From Bacteroidota bacterium (GTDB lineage Bacteria > Bacteroidota > Bacteroidia > Chitinophagales > LD1), in the NCBI GenBank assembly GCA_016715625.1, contig JADJZU010000027.1, forward strand, positions 1 to 32,615: a stretch of 32,615 nucleotides of DNA. The letters are read 5' to 3'. Below the pieces are notes generated by a model. It did not search any database. It was not told the origin of the DNA and saw nothing but the letters and a program-made list of their open reading frames with translations. Below, piece by piece: positions 1 to 7,975 of this stretch (position 1 is its first letter; each line of letters begins with the position of its first letter). The translations under genes and the position numbers were made by a program.

Positions 1-1
1 A

Positions 2-730
2 GTAAGCCGGGCCTGTGCGGCATTTTTTCTAAGCGAGAACCAACCCGGCAAACTGAAGCTGAGCGATTTTACGGCAGCGGAACTCGACCGCAAGCGCGAC
101 AACGACCTATTTGTAGACAGCAAGTGGCTCTATACCATTGCCAAGCCCGTTGAGAACGACCTCACCGACTTCAACAGCGGCCCTGTCGATGTAGAGAATT
201 TACAGAAGGCTTTCAAAGATTTTTTTGAGGTGCTGCGCCTGCCCAAAACCAAGCGCGATGAAAAAAAACCGCCAGCACGCAAATCTGAAAGAGAGTTTGT
301 GGCTGCCGATGGCGTTATCGACCAGCTCGATATTTACATGTCCACCTTCGAAACCTCCGAGCCCATGCTGTATCTCGAATATACCAACGCCCGCAGCATC
401 GACAGCACCGGTGGCGGCAGCCAAAACACCAAAAGCGGCACCCTGCAGGGCAATGGCATTGCCAATGTGCCCTTTGCCGATGGCAAAATTGAAGACGATA
501 CCGAGCTCACACTTTACAACAACAGCACCGGGCCCAATGCAGGCGAGCTACAGTTTTACTTTAGCAGCACCACCGGTGGCACCATCACCGACCCGGCCAA
601 AACAATTACCGTGCAGCCCGGCAGCAGCGATGCGGTGCTCGTGTTAAACATGGGATTCAGCGAGGCAAACCCTTACCTCAACGTATTTAACCCCAATGCC
701 ACCGGCAAGTGGAAGGTAGAAATCGTATAA
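2..730 (+). CDS. Unrecognised protein, 5'-truncated (C-terminal ~242 residues)
   Basis: The reading frame is open from the window edge to a TAA at 728-730, so the start lies outside. I do not recognise the family. The first part looks helical and charged (a KxFKDFFEVLRLPK stretch near residues 70-85, then a Lys/Glu-rich linker). The last ~110 residues are rich in Thr, Ser, Gly and Asn with alternating hydrophobics, as in a beta-sandwich (FYFSSTTGG near residue 190, YLNVFNP near 227). No membrane segment is visible. The C-terminus resembles that of the frameshifted gene at 29467-30449 (FYxSS..GG, then a VL-rich strand, then (Y/F)LNV.N), so the two may be relatives; that is my inference from eye alignment. 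It converges on rplQ with a terminator between them. Confidence 0.75.
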   Translation, partial: VSRACAAFFLSENQPGKLKLSDFTAAELDRKRDNDLFVDSKWLYTIAKPVENDLTDFNSGPVDVENLQKAFKDFFEVLRLPKTKRDEKKPPARKSEREFVAADGVIDQLDIYMSTFETSEPMLYLEYTNARSIDSTGGGSQNTKSGTLQGNGIANVPFADGKIEDDTELTLYNNSTGPNAGELQFYFSSTTGGTITDPAKTITVQPGSSDAVLVLNMGFSEANPYLNVFNPNATGKWKVEIV

Positions 731-787
731 AGCCGCCGCTGCAAACAATCAAGCCGTTAATTGCAACCACTAAACATTACGCAAAAC

Positions 788-817
788 AAAAAGCCCACCG
801 TTTCGGGTGGGCTTTTT
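788..817. terminator. Bidirectional Rho-independent terminator
   Basis: A perfect 12-bp inverted repeat (AAAAAGCCCACC / GGTGGGCTTTTT) with a 6-nt loop lies between the convergent ends of the left-edge gene and rplQ. It is flanked by A and T tracts, so it can work for both strands. Confidence 0.85.
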
Positions 818-835
818 GTTTTATGATACGGAAGA

Positions 836-1291
836 TTACTCAGCCGCTGCGTCTTTCTTTTTGGCGCTGCTTCTTCTTGTTTTCTTCTTAGGCTCTGCGG
901 CTTTAGCGGCATTCTTGTTTTGAGTGTAGCCTTCGTTGAAGTCTACCAGCTCAATCAAGGCCATTTCAGCAGCATCTCCGGGACGGAAGCCTGTTTTGAT
1001 AACACGGGTATATCCACCCGGGCGCTCTCCTACTTTGCCTCCAATTACGCCAAACAATTCCTTGATGGCTTCCTTGTTTTGCAGGTAGCTGAACACCACA
1101 CGTCTGTTGTGTGTAGTATTGTCTTTGCTGCGGTTAATCAGTGGTTCCACATAGCCGCGCAAAGCCTTGGCTTTTGCCAACGTGGTAAAAATTCTTTTGT
1201 GCTCAATCAGGGAACTCGCCAAATTGCTCATCAAGGCATGGCGGTGGGCGGAAGTGCGTCCCAGATTATTTACTTTATCTCCGTGTCTCAT
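836..1291 (-). CDS. rplQ: 50S ribosomal protein L17
   Basis: L17 binds 23S rRNA in the large subunit near the exit tunnel. The opening residues MRHGDKVNNLGRTSAHRHAL and the block LINRSKDNTTHNRRVVFSYL are family hallmarks. At 151 residues it is longer than the ~127 of E. coli L17. The extra length is a C-terminal tail rich in Lys, Ala, Ser and Arg (KKKTRRSSAKKK), of a kind common in Bacteroidota L17. It is the last gene of the alpha-operon block, 51 nt after rpoA, and ends at the bidirectional terminator at 788-817. Confidence 0.97.
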   Translation of the reverse strand: MRHGDKVNNLGRTSAHRHALMSNLASSLIEHKRIFTTLAKAKALRGYVEPLINRSKDNTTHNRRVVFSYLQNKEAIKELFGVIGGKVGERPGGYTRVIKTGFRPGDAAEMALIELVDFNEGYTQNKNAAKAAEPKKKTRRSSAKKKDAAAE

Positions 1292-1342
1292 TTCAATGAA
1301 TATTTATCTGTTATCTTTTAAAAAATCAGAAGGTCCGATGGT

Positions 1343-2338
1343 TTAGTTATCGTGCAGGTTAAATTTTTCGAGATTCATTCCGAAGCTCAATCCTTTTTCG
1401 TGCAGCAAGGCTTCAATTTCCACTAACGACTTTTTACCAAAGTTGCGGAACTTCAACAAATCGTTGGTGTGGAACTGAACCAGTTCTTCCAGGCTGTTGA
1501 TTTTTGCTGCCTTTAAGCAGTTGAACGCGCGAACTGAAAGGTCTAAGTCTTCCAATGGTGTTTTCAATAGTTTGCGCATGTGCAACACATGCTCATCCAC
1601 CATTTCGGTTTCAGCAGCAGTAGGCAAGTCGAAAGAAATATGCTCATCAGTAATCAACATCAGGTGCTGAATCAACACACGAGAAGCTTCTTTTACAGCT
1701 TCCTCCGGGTGAATGGTGCCATCAGTAGTTACATCCAAAACCAACTTTTCGAAATCCACACGCTGCTCTACGCGGAAAGGTTCTACTGCATATTTCACAT
1801 TCTTAATTGGTGTGTAAATAGCATCTACCGGAATAAAGCCTATCGGGTGTTCTTTAGAATTTTCGTCAGCAGCTACATAACCACGTCCTTTGGTAATGGT
1901 TAACTCCACTTCCAGGTTTACGTTCCCTTCCATGTTGCAGATAACCAACTCCGGATTCATTACCTGGTAAACGTTGGTATGCTTTTCAATATGCTCTGCC
2001 TTAAACTGGCTTTGATTTTTCAAAGCAATATAGATCTTGTCTCCAGAAGCGTTATCATCATCCATTACCTTCTTCAAACGAACCTGCTTCAGGTTAAGAA
2101 CCATTTCCGTTACATCTTCCAATACACCCTTAATAGTAGAAAACTCATGATCAACTCCCGAAATTTTGATACCGCTAATCATAAAACCTTCCAAAGAAGA
2201 AAGAAGAACTCTGCGCAGTGCATTTCCGATAGTTACTCCAAAACCAGGCTCCAAAGGTTTAAATTCGAAATGTTCCTTCGAAATCTGTTGCTTTTTGAAA
2301 GAGATTTTATCTGGTTTTTGGAACGCTAATACTGACAT
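1343..2338 (-). CDS. rpoA: DNA-directed RNA polymerase subunit alpha
   Basis: This subunit nucleates assembly of RNA polymerase (alpha dimer, then beta and beta') and contacts upstream promoter DNA and activators. The N-terminal assembly domain carries GFGVTIGNALRRVLLSSLEG at about residues 33-52. A linker near residue 235-250 is followed by the C-terminal helix-hairpin-helix domain (SVRAFNCLKAAKINSLEELV, then FRNFGKKSLVEIEALL). Its 331 residues match the usual family length. It sits between rpsD and rplQ, the classic alpha-operon order. I see no anomalies. Confidence 0.98.
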   Translation of the reverse strand: MSVLAFQKPDKISFKKQQISKEHFEFKPLEPGFGVTIGNALRRVLLSSLEGFMISGIKISGVDHEFSTIKGVLEDVTEMVLNLKQVRLKKVMDDDNASGDKIYIALKNQSQFKAEHIEKHTNVYQVMNPELVICNMEGNVNLEVELTITKGRGYVAADENSKEHPIGFIPVDAIYTPIKNVKYAVEPFRVEQRVDFEKLVLDVTTDGTIHPEEAVKEASRVLIQHLMLITDEHISFDLPTAAETEMVDEHVLHMRKLLKTPLEDLDLSVRAFNCLKAAKINSLEELVQFHTNDLLKFRNFGKKSLVEIEALLHEKGLSFGMNLEKFNLHDN

Positions 2339-2413
2339 ATTGTATTTTGTTTTGGTTTATAAATTTTCGCTTCTAAACACCGAAAGCCTGACTTTCGTCA
2401 GACCATCCGATTA

Positions 2414-3019
2414 CTATTTAGAATACAACTCTACAATCAACTGCTCGTTGATGTTTTCTGGAATCTGGTCTCTCTCCGGGAAGTCAACAAAAGTGCCTTC
2501 TACTGCTTTTTCATCAAGTACCAGCCAGTTAAATTTCTTTCCTCTTTTTCCAAGTGCATCTATCACTACATCCAGGTTTTTGGAACGTTCGCGCATAGCC
2601 ACTTTATCACCAGGGTTCAAAGTAAAGGAAGGAACGTTCACCACAGTACCGTTCACGGTTACGTGCTTGTGCAATACCAACTGACGAGCTTGTGCACGTG
2701 AAGCAGCAAGACCCAAACGGAAAATGGTATTATCTAAACGAGCTTCCAATAATTTCAGGAGGTTTTCACCGGTAACGCCTTTTTTGCGCGCTGCTTTCTC
2801 AAACAGATTACGGAACTGACGCTCTAATAAACCGTAAGTATATTTTGCCTTTTGCTTTTCCTGCAACTGGATTGAATATTCAGAAGCTGTTTTTCTCTTC
2901 TTAGATACTCCGTGTTGTCCCGGTGGGTAGCTTCTTTTATCAAAGTATTTGTCCGGTCCGAAAATAGCATCACCAAACTTTCTTGCAATCTTGGTGGTAG
3001 GTCCTGTATATCTTGCCAT
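2414..3019 (-). CDS. rpsD: 30S ribosomal protein S4
   Basis: S4 is a primary 16S rRNA binder that starts small-subunit assembly; in many bacteria it also represses its own operon. The N-terminus MARYTGPTTKIARKFGD, the KRSYPPGQHG motif and the S4 RNA-binding domain (LEARLDNTIFRLGLAASRAQ, then ARQLVLHKHVTVNGTVVNVPS) are clear. Length 201 residues is normal. It lies 43 nt downstream of rpsK and 75 nt upstream of rpoA. Confidence 0.98.
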   Translation of the reverse strand: MARYTGPTTKIARKFGDAIFGPDKYFDKRSYPPGQHGVSKKRKTASEYSIQLQEKQKAKYTYGLLERQFRNLFEKAARKKGVTGENLLKLLEARLDNTIFRLGLAASRAQARQLVLHKHVTVNGTVVNVPSFTLNPGDKVAMRERSKNLDVVIDALGKRGKKFNWLVLDEKAVEGTFVDFPERDQIPENINEQLIVELYSK

Positions 3020-3062
3020 AATTTATTCTTCTTAAATTCTAATTTCTGTTTCTTAAATCGGA

Positions 3063-3483
3063 TTATACTCTTCTCTTCTTTGGAGGACGGCAACCATTGT
3101 GAGGAATTGGTGTAGTATCGTTAATAACCGTTACTTCAATTCCGCTTGCATAAATAGTTCTGATGGCAGATTCGCGACCGGCACCAGGTCCTTTTACAAA
3201 AACTTCTACCTTTCTTAAACCGGCTTCGTGTGCAACTTTAGCCGGCCTCGGCTGATGCTAATTGCGCTGCATAAGGAGTATTCTTTTTAGAACCACTGAA
3301 ACCAACCTTACCGGCAGAACTCCAACTGATGGTTTGACCCTGCATATTGGTAAAAGTGATGATAATGTTGTTGAATGTAGCGTTCACGAAAGCTTTGCCT
3401 TCTGCATCTACTTTCACCACTCTTTTCTTAGCTTTTGCTTTGGCAGTAGCGGATTGCTGCTGCTGTGTTTGTTGCTTTGCCAT
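3063..3483 (-). CDS. rpsK: 30S ribosomal protein S11, interrupted by a one-base frameshift
   Basis: S11 forms part of the 30S platform near the Shine-Dalgarno helix. The first frame reads 81 residues from ATG at 3483 (VNATFNNIIITFTNMQGQTI, then WSSAGKVGFSGSKKNTPYAA) and meets TAA just after ASAEAG. Removing one base from the GCCGGCC stretch at 3241-3247 restores the S11 C-terminus: AKVAHEAGLRKVEVFVKGPG, GRESAIRTIYASGIEVTVIN, then PIPHNGCRPPKKRRV and a stop at 3063-3065. Corrected length would be 139 residues, normal for the family with a Gln/Ala/Lys-rich N-terminal extension. S11 is essential and only this copy is visible, so a sequencing or assembly insertion is the best explanation. Confidence 0.95.
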
Positions 3484-3518
3484 TGTTCTTTATTAGTTGT
3501 GTCTGTTGTCGTTAGTTA

Positions 3519-3896
3519 TTACTTAGTCACCATTTTCTTGTTGGCCACCGTTTTACGCTTACCTTTTCTGGTTCTGGAGTTGGTTTTGGTTCTTTGACCA
3601 CGAACCGGAAGTCCTTTACGGTGACGGATGCCGCGATAAGCACCAATATCCTGCAAACGCTTAATGCTCTGCTGCACTTCTCCGCGCAATTCACCTTCCA
3701 GTTTCAGATTTTCAGCGATATACTTCAATATACCGTTGATTTGCTCATCGTTCCAATCTTTTACCTTGGTATTCAAATCAATCTTTGCTGCTGTCAGAAT
3801 CTTTTCAGCTGTTGTAAGACCAATACCATATATATAAGTAAGGCCAATGATGCCTCTTTTGTTCTTTGGAAGATCTACACCGGAGATACGTGCCAT
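3519..3896 (-). CDS. rpsM: 30S ribosomal protein S13
   Basis: S13 sits in the head of the 30S subunit and makes intersubunit bridges and tRNA contacts. The sequence opens MARISGVDLPKNKRGIIGLT, contains the helix-turn-helix-like YIYGIGLTTAEKIL, and has the C-terminal rRNA-binding region YRGIRHRKGLPVRGQRTKTN ending in Lys/Arg-rich residues. Length 125 is typical. It lies between rpmJ and rpsK with short gaps, in the standard order. Confidence 0.98.
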   Translation of the reverse strand: MARISGVDLPKNKRGIIGLTYIYGIGLTTAEKILTAAKIDLNTKVKDWNDEQINGILKYIAENLKLEGELRGEVQQSIKRLQDIGAYRGIRHRKGLPVRGQRTKTNSRTRKGKRKTVANKKMVTK

Positions 3897-3935
3897 GTTG
3901 TGTACTGTTTATTTTTCTTGATTGGTTAAAATGAA

Positions 3936-4052
3936 TTATCCCTGACGCTGTTTAAACTTCGGGTTTTTCTTGTTGATGATATACACCACACCATTGCGTC
4001 TCACAACTTTGCAATCCGCGCTTCTTTTCTTTACTGATGCTCTTACTTTCAT
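3936..4052 (-). CDS. rpmJ: 50S ribosomal protein L36 (zinc-free form)
   Basis: The 38-residue product begins MKVRASVKKRSADCKVVRRN and ends NPKFKQRQG, diagnostic of L36. Only Cys14 of the usual C-C-C-H zinc ribbon remains; positions 11, 27 and the His site hold Ser, Asn and non-His residues. This is therefore the C-minus (zinc-independent) type. It sits between infA and rpsM, 22 nt after infA. ATG at 4050-4052 and TAA at 3936-3938 are clear. Confidence 0.95.
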   Translation of the reverse strand: MKVRASVKKRSADCKVVRRNGVVYIINKKNPKFKQRQG

Positions 4053-4074
4053 GACTTTAGTTTTAAACCGTCTT

Positions 4075-4293
4075 TTATTTATATCTGAAAATGATACGCC
4101 CCTTATTTAAATCATACGGACTCATTTCTAACTGCACTTTGTCTCCGGGTAGAATTTTAATGTAATGCATTCTCATTTTTCCCGAAATGTGCGCAATCAA
4201 CTCGTGTCCGTTCTCCAATTTCACTCTAAACATGGCATTGCTCAATGCTTCCGTAATGGTACCGTCTTGCTTAATGAGGTCTTGTTTTGCCAT
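4075..4293 (-). CDS. infA: Translation initiation factor IF-1
   Basis: IF-1 binds the 30S A site during initiation. The 72-residue product has the full S1/OB-fold sequence: MAKQDLIKQDGTITEALSNA, then FRVKLENGHELIAHISGKMR, then KILPGDKVQLEMSPYDLNKG and RIIFRYK. It is the first gene of the block here: upstream lie a strong promoter match and a divergent peptidase gene rather than secY/map. Confidence 0.98.
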   Translation of the reverse strand: MAKQDLIKQDGTITEALSNAMFRVKLENGHELIAHISGKMRMHYIKILPGDKVQLEMSPYDLNKGRIIFRYK

Positions 4294-4336
4294 GAAAATG
4301 TTTGAAATAGAGCCCTCTTTTTTTTAAAAGGGACGG

Positions 4337-4367
4337 CAAAAATAATCGTAGAAGTCAGAAATGCAAA
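4337..4367 (-). promoter_or_regulatory. Bacteroidota-type promoter of the infA operon
   Basis: On the minus strand, TTTG (4364-4367), a 19-nt spacer and TATTTTTG (4337-4344) match the Bacteroidota sigma-ABfr consensus (TTTG at -33, TAnnTTTG at -7) exactly. Transcription would start a few bases downstream, giving a leader of roughly 35 nt before the infA ATG at 4293. The rest of the 260-nt gap 4294-4553 holds no gene I can see; a promoter for the divergent peptidase gene must also lie here, but I see no equally good match. Confidence 0.8.
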
Positions 4368-4553
4368 TGCTGTTCTCAAAATAGTTGAGGAAAAGTAGCG
4401 AAGGAAGCATCCGCGCATTTAACAAATGTAAAAATCTAACAAAGCTGACAATTTGCGGACTGCCGTTTCGTCTTAAACTGTCACAATGCGTCATTAAAAA
4501 CCTTATAGCACGCTAATTGTTAGTCTATTTGTTCAACAAAAAAACAGTAAAAA

Positions 4554-5228
4554 ATGGGAATCTATTTGATTTTGGGTGTGTTTATGCTTATCAGTTGGTT
4601 GGTAAGCTGGCGCTTGAAAAGTAAGTTTAATGAGTATTCGCAAGTGAGTTTTCGGGGAAACCTGACCGGAGCTCAGATTGCGGCAAAAATGCTGGCCGAC
4701 AATGGCATCAGCGATGTAAAGATACTATCGGTGGAGGGGCAGTTGACCGACCACTACAACCCGGTGGAAAAAACAGTGAACCTTTCACCGGAGGTCTATA
4801 ACGGCCGAAGTGTGGCAGCTGCTGCGGTGGCAGCCCACGAATGCGGCCATGCCGTTCAACATGCCAAAGCCTATGCCTGGTTAGGAATGCGCTCTAAACT
4901 CGTGCCTGCGGTGAGTTTTGCCAGCAAATGGATGCAATGGATATTGCTGGCCGGTGTGCTCACGATTACCGTGTTTCCGTGGTTGTTGTTGTTTGGTATC
5001 GTTCTTTTTGCCGCAACCACCATTTTCTCGTTTATAACTCTGCCCGTGGAGTTTGACGCCTCTAACCGTGCCCTGGCTTGGTTAGAAGGAAGCGGAATGA
5101 CCAGCAGTCAGGAACACGACATGGCTAAAGACGCGCTGAAGTGGGCCGCCATGACCTATGTAGTAGCTGCCTTGTCATCACTGGCTACGCTCATGTACTA
5201 TGTATCAATCTTTTTGAGAAGGAGATAA
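4554..5228 (+). CDS. Zinc metallopeptidase, YugP-like (Zn_peptidase_2 family)
   Basis: This is a membrane-bound neutral zinc peptidase of unknown substrate. The zinc site HECGH is at residues 95-99 in AAHECGHAVQHAKAY, and a downstream PVEFDASNRAL supplies the likely third ligand, as in the YugP family. One membrane segment spans about residues 2-18, two more lie near 125-160 and another near the C-terminus (AMTYVVAALSSLATLMYYVS). Length 224 is usual. It is divergent from infA and convergent with the YihY-family gene, with a shared terminator at 5247-5275. Confidence 0.93.
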   Translation: MGIYLILGVFMLISWLVSWRLKSKFNEYSQVSFRGNLTGAQIAAKMLADNGISDVKILSVEGQLTDHYNPVEKTVNLSPEVYNGRSVAAAAVAAHECGHAVQHAKAYAWLGMRSKLVPAVSFASKWMQWILLAGVLTITVFPWLLLFGIVLFAATTIFSFITLPVEFDASNRALAWLEGSGMTSSQEHDMAKDALKWAAMTYVVAALSSLATLMYYVSIFLRRR

Positions 5229-5246
5229 ACAGAATTCAATTTATAT

Positions 5247-5275
5247 AAACAAGCCACCCGTTGGGTGGCTTGTTT
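5247..5275. terminator. Bidirectional Rho-independent terminator
   Basis: A perfect 13-bp inverted repeat (AAACAAGCCACCC / GGGTGGCTTGTTT) with a 3-nt loop is followed by a T-rich run. It lies between convergent genes; on the plus-strand side its tail touches the stop codon of the YihY-family gene at 5279-5281. Confidence 0.85.
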
Positions 5276-5278
5276 GTT

Positions 5279-6250
5279 TTATACCTCTTTTACTTCTAGT
5301 TCGCGGGTGCGGAGGCTGGCGTTATAGTAGATGCTGGCATTGATTTCGTAGCCGACTAAGAGTACGAATGAATTGAGGTTCAGCCAAATCATAAGCAACA
5401 TAATGGTGCCTATGGAACCAAAAATAACATTGAGTTTATTGAAATTGCTCACCCAATAAGAAAAACCAACAGATACTAATATGGAGAGTACCGTAGCCAC
5501 GGTAGCCCCGGTGGATATGAACCGATATTTCTTTTTTGTGGCGGGTCCGTAGTAGTATATGAGTGATATTCCCAAAAAGAACATGAGGAGAATGAGCGCA
5601 TAGCGAAGCAGATTCAGCAAGAAAACAGTGAACACATTTTTGATAGCCAATGCGGTGAAGAGCAGAGAAAGCAGATTTTGCCCGAGCACCACCAAACCCA
5701 GCGAAAAGATAAAAAGCAGCATTAAAAGCAGGGTAATTTGCAGCGCCACCATGCGGCCCTGCAGCGCGTTGCGTTTTTTATAATGATCGTAACTTTTGTC
5801 GAATGAACTCATCATGGCCATTACACCATTGGAGGTGAGGAACACCACGAGCACGATGGAGCCCGTTAAGAGACCTCCGCGTTTGTTTTTGGCTAAATCG
5901 CGGAGCAGCGGTTCGGTGAATGATTTGATGAAGGCGTAGGTTTCTTTGTTGGGCAATACTTCTTTCAGGAATTTCATGATAGTGACATCGAGGTTGCTGA
6001 AATAAGGTATGTAGGGGATTAAGGAGAATATAAATGTGAGTGCCGGAAAAAATGCCAGAAAGAAACTGAAAGCTACAGCGCGACTGCGGATAGAGAGTGA
6101 GTTGGCGCGTATTTCGGAAATGAAGAAGCGGTAAACATCGTATACAGGTATGCCTTCGAAGCCGGGCAGGGTGAATGTTTTTAGCTTAATCAGCAAGTCA
6201 ATTAAAAAGGGAAAGCGCTCGGCCAGTTTTGCCCACAGTTCATTCATCAC
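5279..6250 (-). CDS. YihY/virulence factor BrkB family inner-membrane protein
   Basis: The protein is predicted to be a polytopic inner-membrane protein; the family has no settled biochemical role (older claims of RNase BN activity are not supported). The hallmark segment AVAFSFFLAFFPALTFIFSL lies near residue 60, and hydrophobic stretches near 130, 170, 210, 250 and 290 give about six membrane helices, ending with LNSFVLLVGYEINASIYY. Length 323 is typical. Two adjacent ATG codons (6250 and 6247) could serve as start. It follows the thioesterase gene by 7 nt on the same strand, so the two are probably co-transcribed. Confidence 0.92.
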   Translation of the reverse strand: MMNELWAKLAERFPFLIDLLIKLKTFTLPGFEGIPVYDVYRFFISEIRANSLSIRSRAVAFSFFLAFFPALTFIFSLIPYIPYFSNLDVTIMKFLKEVLPNKETYAFIKSFTEPLLRDLAKNKRGGLLTGSIVLVVFLTSNGVMAMMSSFDKSYDHYKKRNALQGRMVALQITLLLMLLFIFSLGLVVLGQNLLSLLFTALAIKNVFTVFLLNLLRYALILLMFFLGISLIYYYGPATKKKYRFISTGATVATVLSILVSVGFSYWVSNFNKLNVIFGSIGTIMLLMIWLNLNSFVLLVGYEINASIYYNASLRTRELEVKEV

Positions 6251-6257
6251 GTTGTTT

Positions 6258-6665
6258 TTATCCGAAATAGGGTTTTAGTTTTTCGATCAGCAGTGCGGGT
6301 GCGGAATGTATTTTTCGGGTTTTAGCGTCCATAAACAGGAGGTGATTCTCGCCTTCGTTGATGAGGACGCCTTTTTCGTTGAAGATTTTGTATTGGAAAA
6401 TCATGATGCGGCCCGGCAGCTCGGGGACGGTGGCTTGAATGGTGAGCAAATCGTCATAAAGAGCCGGCTGAATGTATTTGATATTCATGCGGGCGATAGG
6501 CATCATGGAGCCACTTTCTTCTAACTGCTTGTAGGTGATACCGAGCGAACGAATGGCCTCGGCACGGGCCTGCTCGTAGTAATAGGGGTAGTTGCCATAG
6601 TAGACAAAGCCCATTTGGTCGGTATCGCCATAACGCACGCGGAGCTGATGATGATAGCTGAACAT
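6258..6665 (-). CDS. Acyl-CoA thioesterase, YbgC/4HBT hotdog family
   Basis: Such proteins hydrolyse acyl-CoA or 4-hydroxybenzoyl-CoA-like thioesters in the cytoplasm. The signature RVRYGDTDQMGFVYYGNY places the catalytic Asp at residue 16, followed by the family's long helix YYYEQARAEAIRSLG. Length 135 is normal. It precedes the YihY-family gene by 7 nt and is divergent from an acyl-CoA dehydrogenase, a context that fits fatty-acyl-CoA metabolism. The exact substrate cannot be read from the sequence. Confidence 0.93.
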   Translation of the reverse strand: MFSYHHQLRVRYGDTDQMGFVYYGNYPYYYEQARAEAIRSLGITYKQLEESGSMMPIARMNIKYIQPALYDDLLTIQATVPELPGRIMIFQYKIFNEKGVLINEGENHLLFMDAKTRKIHSAPALLIEKLKPYFG

Positions 6666-6803
6666 GATACTGCAAATTAAAACAAGTTATTGATTGCATA
6701 ACTAAGACAGGAATAAACTGATATTTGGATGAATGGATAAAGGACTCACCCCTTTCATCTTCCATTCTATTCTTATCATTGCCACCGCTAAAACACAATT
6801 ATC

Positions 6804-7955
6804 ATGATGGAAAGGAACATATACAACGAGGAGCATTTGCTATTTGCACAATCGGTGCGCGATTTTGTAGCCAAAGAAATAGTGCCTTATAATGCCCAAT
6901 GGGAAAAAGACCATATGGTGAGTCGCGAAAGCTGGCTGAAGTTTGGCGAATCAGGATTCTTATGCATGCAGGTGGCGGAGGAATATGGTGGCCTGGGCAT
7001 TCAGGATTTCAGATATAATGCGATTGTGACTGAGGAACTGGCGCGCACAGGATGCGCAGGGCCGGCTGTGGGATATCCGTTACACTCCGATATAGTGTGC
7101 CCGTATATTGAGCACTATGGCACCGAAGCGGTGAAAAAGAAATGGCTGCCTAAAATGGTGAGTGGCGAGGCTATAGCCGCCATTGCCATGACAGAACCGG
7201 GAGCAGGCAGCGACCTGCAAGGCATGCGGGCCACAGCCGTAGACAAGGGCGATTATTATGTAGTAAACGGCTCGAAGACTTTTATTACCAATGGTTACCT
7301 GAGCGATGTGGTAGTGGTAGCGGTAAAAACTGACCCAACTAAGGGAGCGAAAGGAATTTCGCTGCTGGTGATGGATACAGCTATGAAGGGCTTTACGAAG
7401 GGTAAACCTTTTGAGAAAGTAGGCTTGCATGCTCAGGATACATGTGAGTTGTTTTTTGAAAATGTGGAAGTGCCGAAAGAAAATCTGTTGGGCAAAGAAG
7501 GCGAAGGATTTAAATATCTGATGACCGAATTATCGCAAGAAAGGCTGGTAGTAGCCTTGTCGGCTATTGGGGCCGCTGAGGGGGCTTTAGCTTCCACGGT
7601 GCAATACACCAAAGACCGGGTTGCGTTTGGTAAACCGATTGCCGAGTTGCAAAACACCCGCTACAAGTTAGCGGAGGTGGCTACAGAAATACAGATTGGA
7701 CGCGTATTTATAGACCGCTGCGTGGAACTGCACTGCGAAAAAAAACTGGACCAGGCATCTGCATCCATGGCGAAATACTGGCTGACCGACCTACAGAGCA
7801 AGGCGGCAGATGAATGTTTGCAATTGCACGGTGGCTATGGATACATTTGGGAATATCAAGTGGCTCGTGCCTGGGCCGATGCCCGCGTGCAGCGCATCTA
7901 TGCCGGCACCAACGAGATTATGAAAGAGTTAATTGCCCGCTCCGTTTTGAAATAA
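6804..7955 (+). CDS. Acyl-CoA dehydrogenase, long-chain-like
   Basis: This FAD enzyme introduces the trans-2 double bond in fatty-acyl-CoA beta-oxidation. Visible family motifs are AMTEPGAGSDLQG (residues 128-140), QERLVVA (245-251), RVAFGKPIAELQ (272-283), QLHGGYGYIWEY (340-351) and RIYAGTNEIMKELIAR (364-379). The site that holds the catalytic Glu in medium- and short-chain enzymes (YEGT) is Ala367 here, as in long-chain enzymes that use a helix-G Glu; Glu259 in GAAEGAL is the likely base. Length 383 is normal. ATG at 6804 and 6807 are both possible starts. No etfAB or thiolase is adjacent. Confidence 0.95.
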   Translation: MMERNIYNEEHLLFAQSVRDFVAKEIVPYNAQWEKDHMVSRESWLKFGESGFLCMQVAEEYGGLGIQDFRYNAIVTEELARTGCAGPAVGYPLHSDIVCPYIEHYGTEAVKKKWLPKMVSGEAIAAIAMTEPGAGSDLQGMRATAVDKGDYYVVNGSKTFITNGYLSDVVVVAVKTDPTKGAKGISLLVMDTAMKGFTKGKPFEKVGLHAQDTCELFFENVEVPKENLLGKEGEGFKYLMTELSQERLVVALSAIGAAEGALASTVQYTKDRVAFGKPIAELQNTRYKLAEVATEIQIGRVFIDRCVELHCEKKLDQASASMAKYWLTDLQSKAADECLQLHGGYGYIWEYQVARAWADARVQRIYAGTNEIMKELIARSVLK

Positions 7956-7975
7956 GCACGACTGCGGACAGTGAT

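Noticed and set aside
3063..3483. Programmed frameshift in rpsK
   Set aside because: No slippery heptamer or downstream stimulator; S11 is not known to use frameshifting; a one-base insertion explains it more simply.
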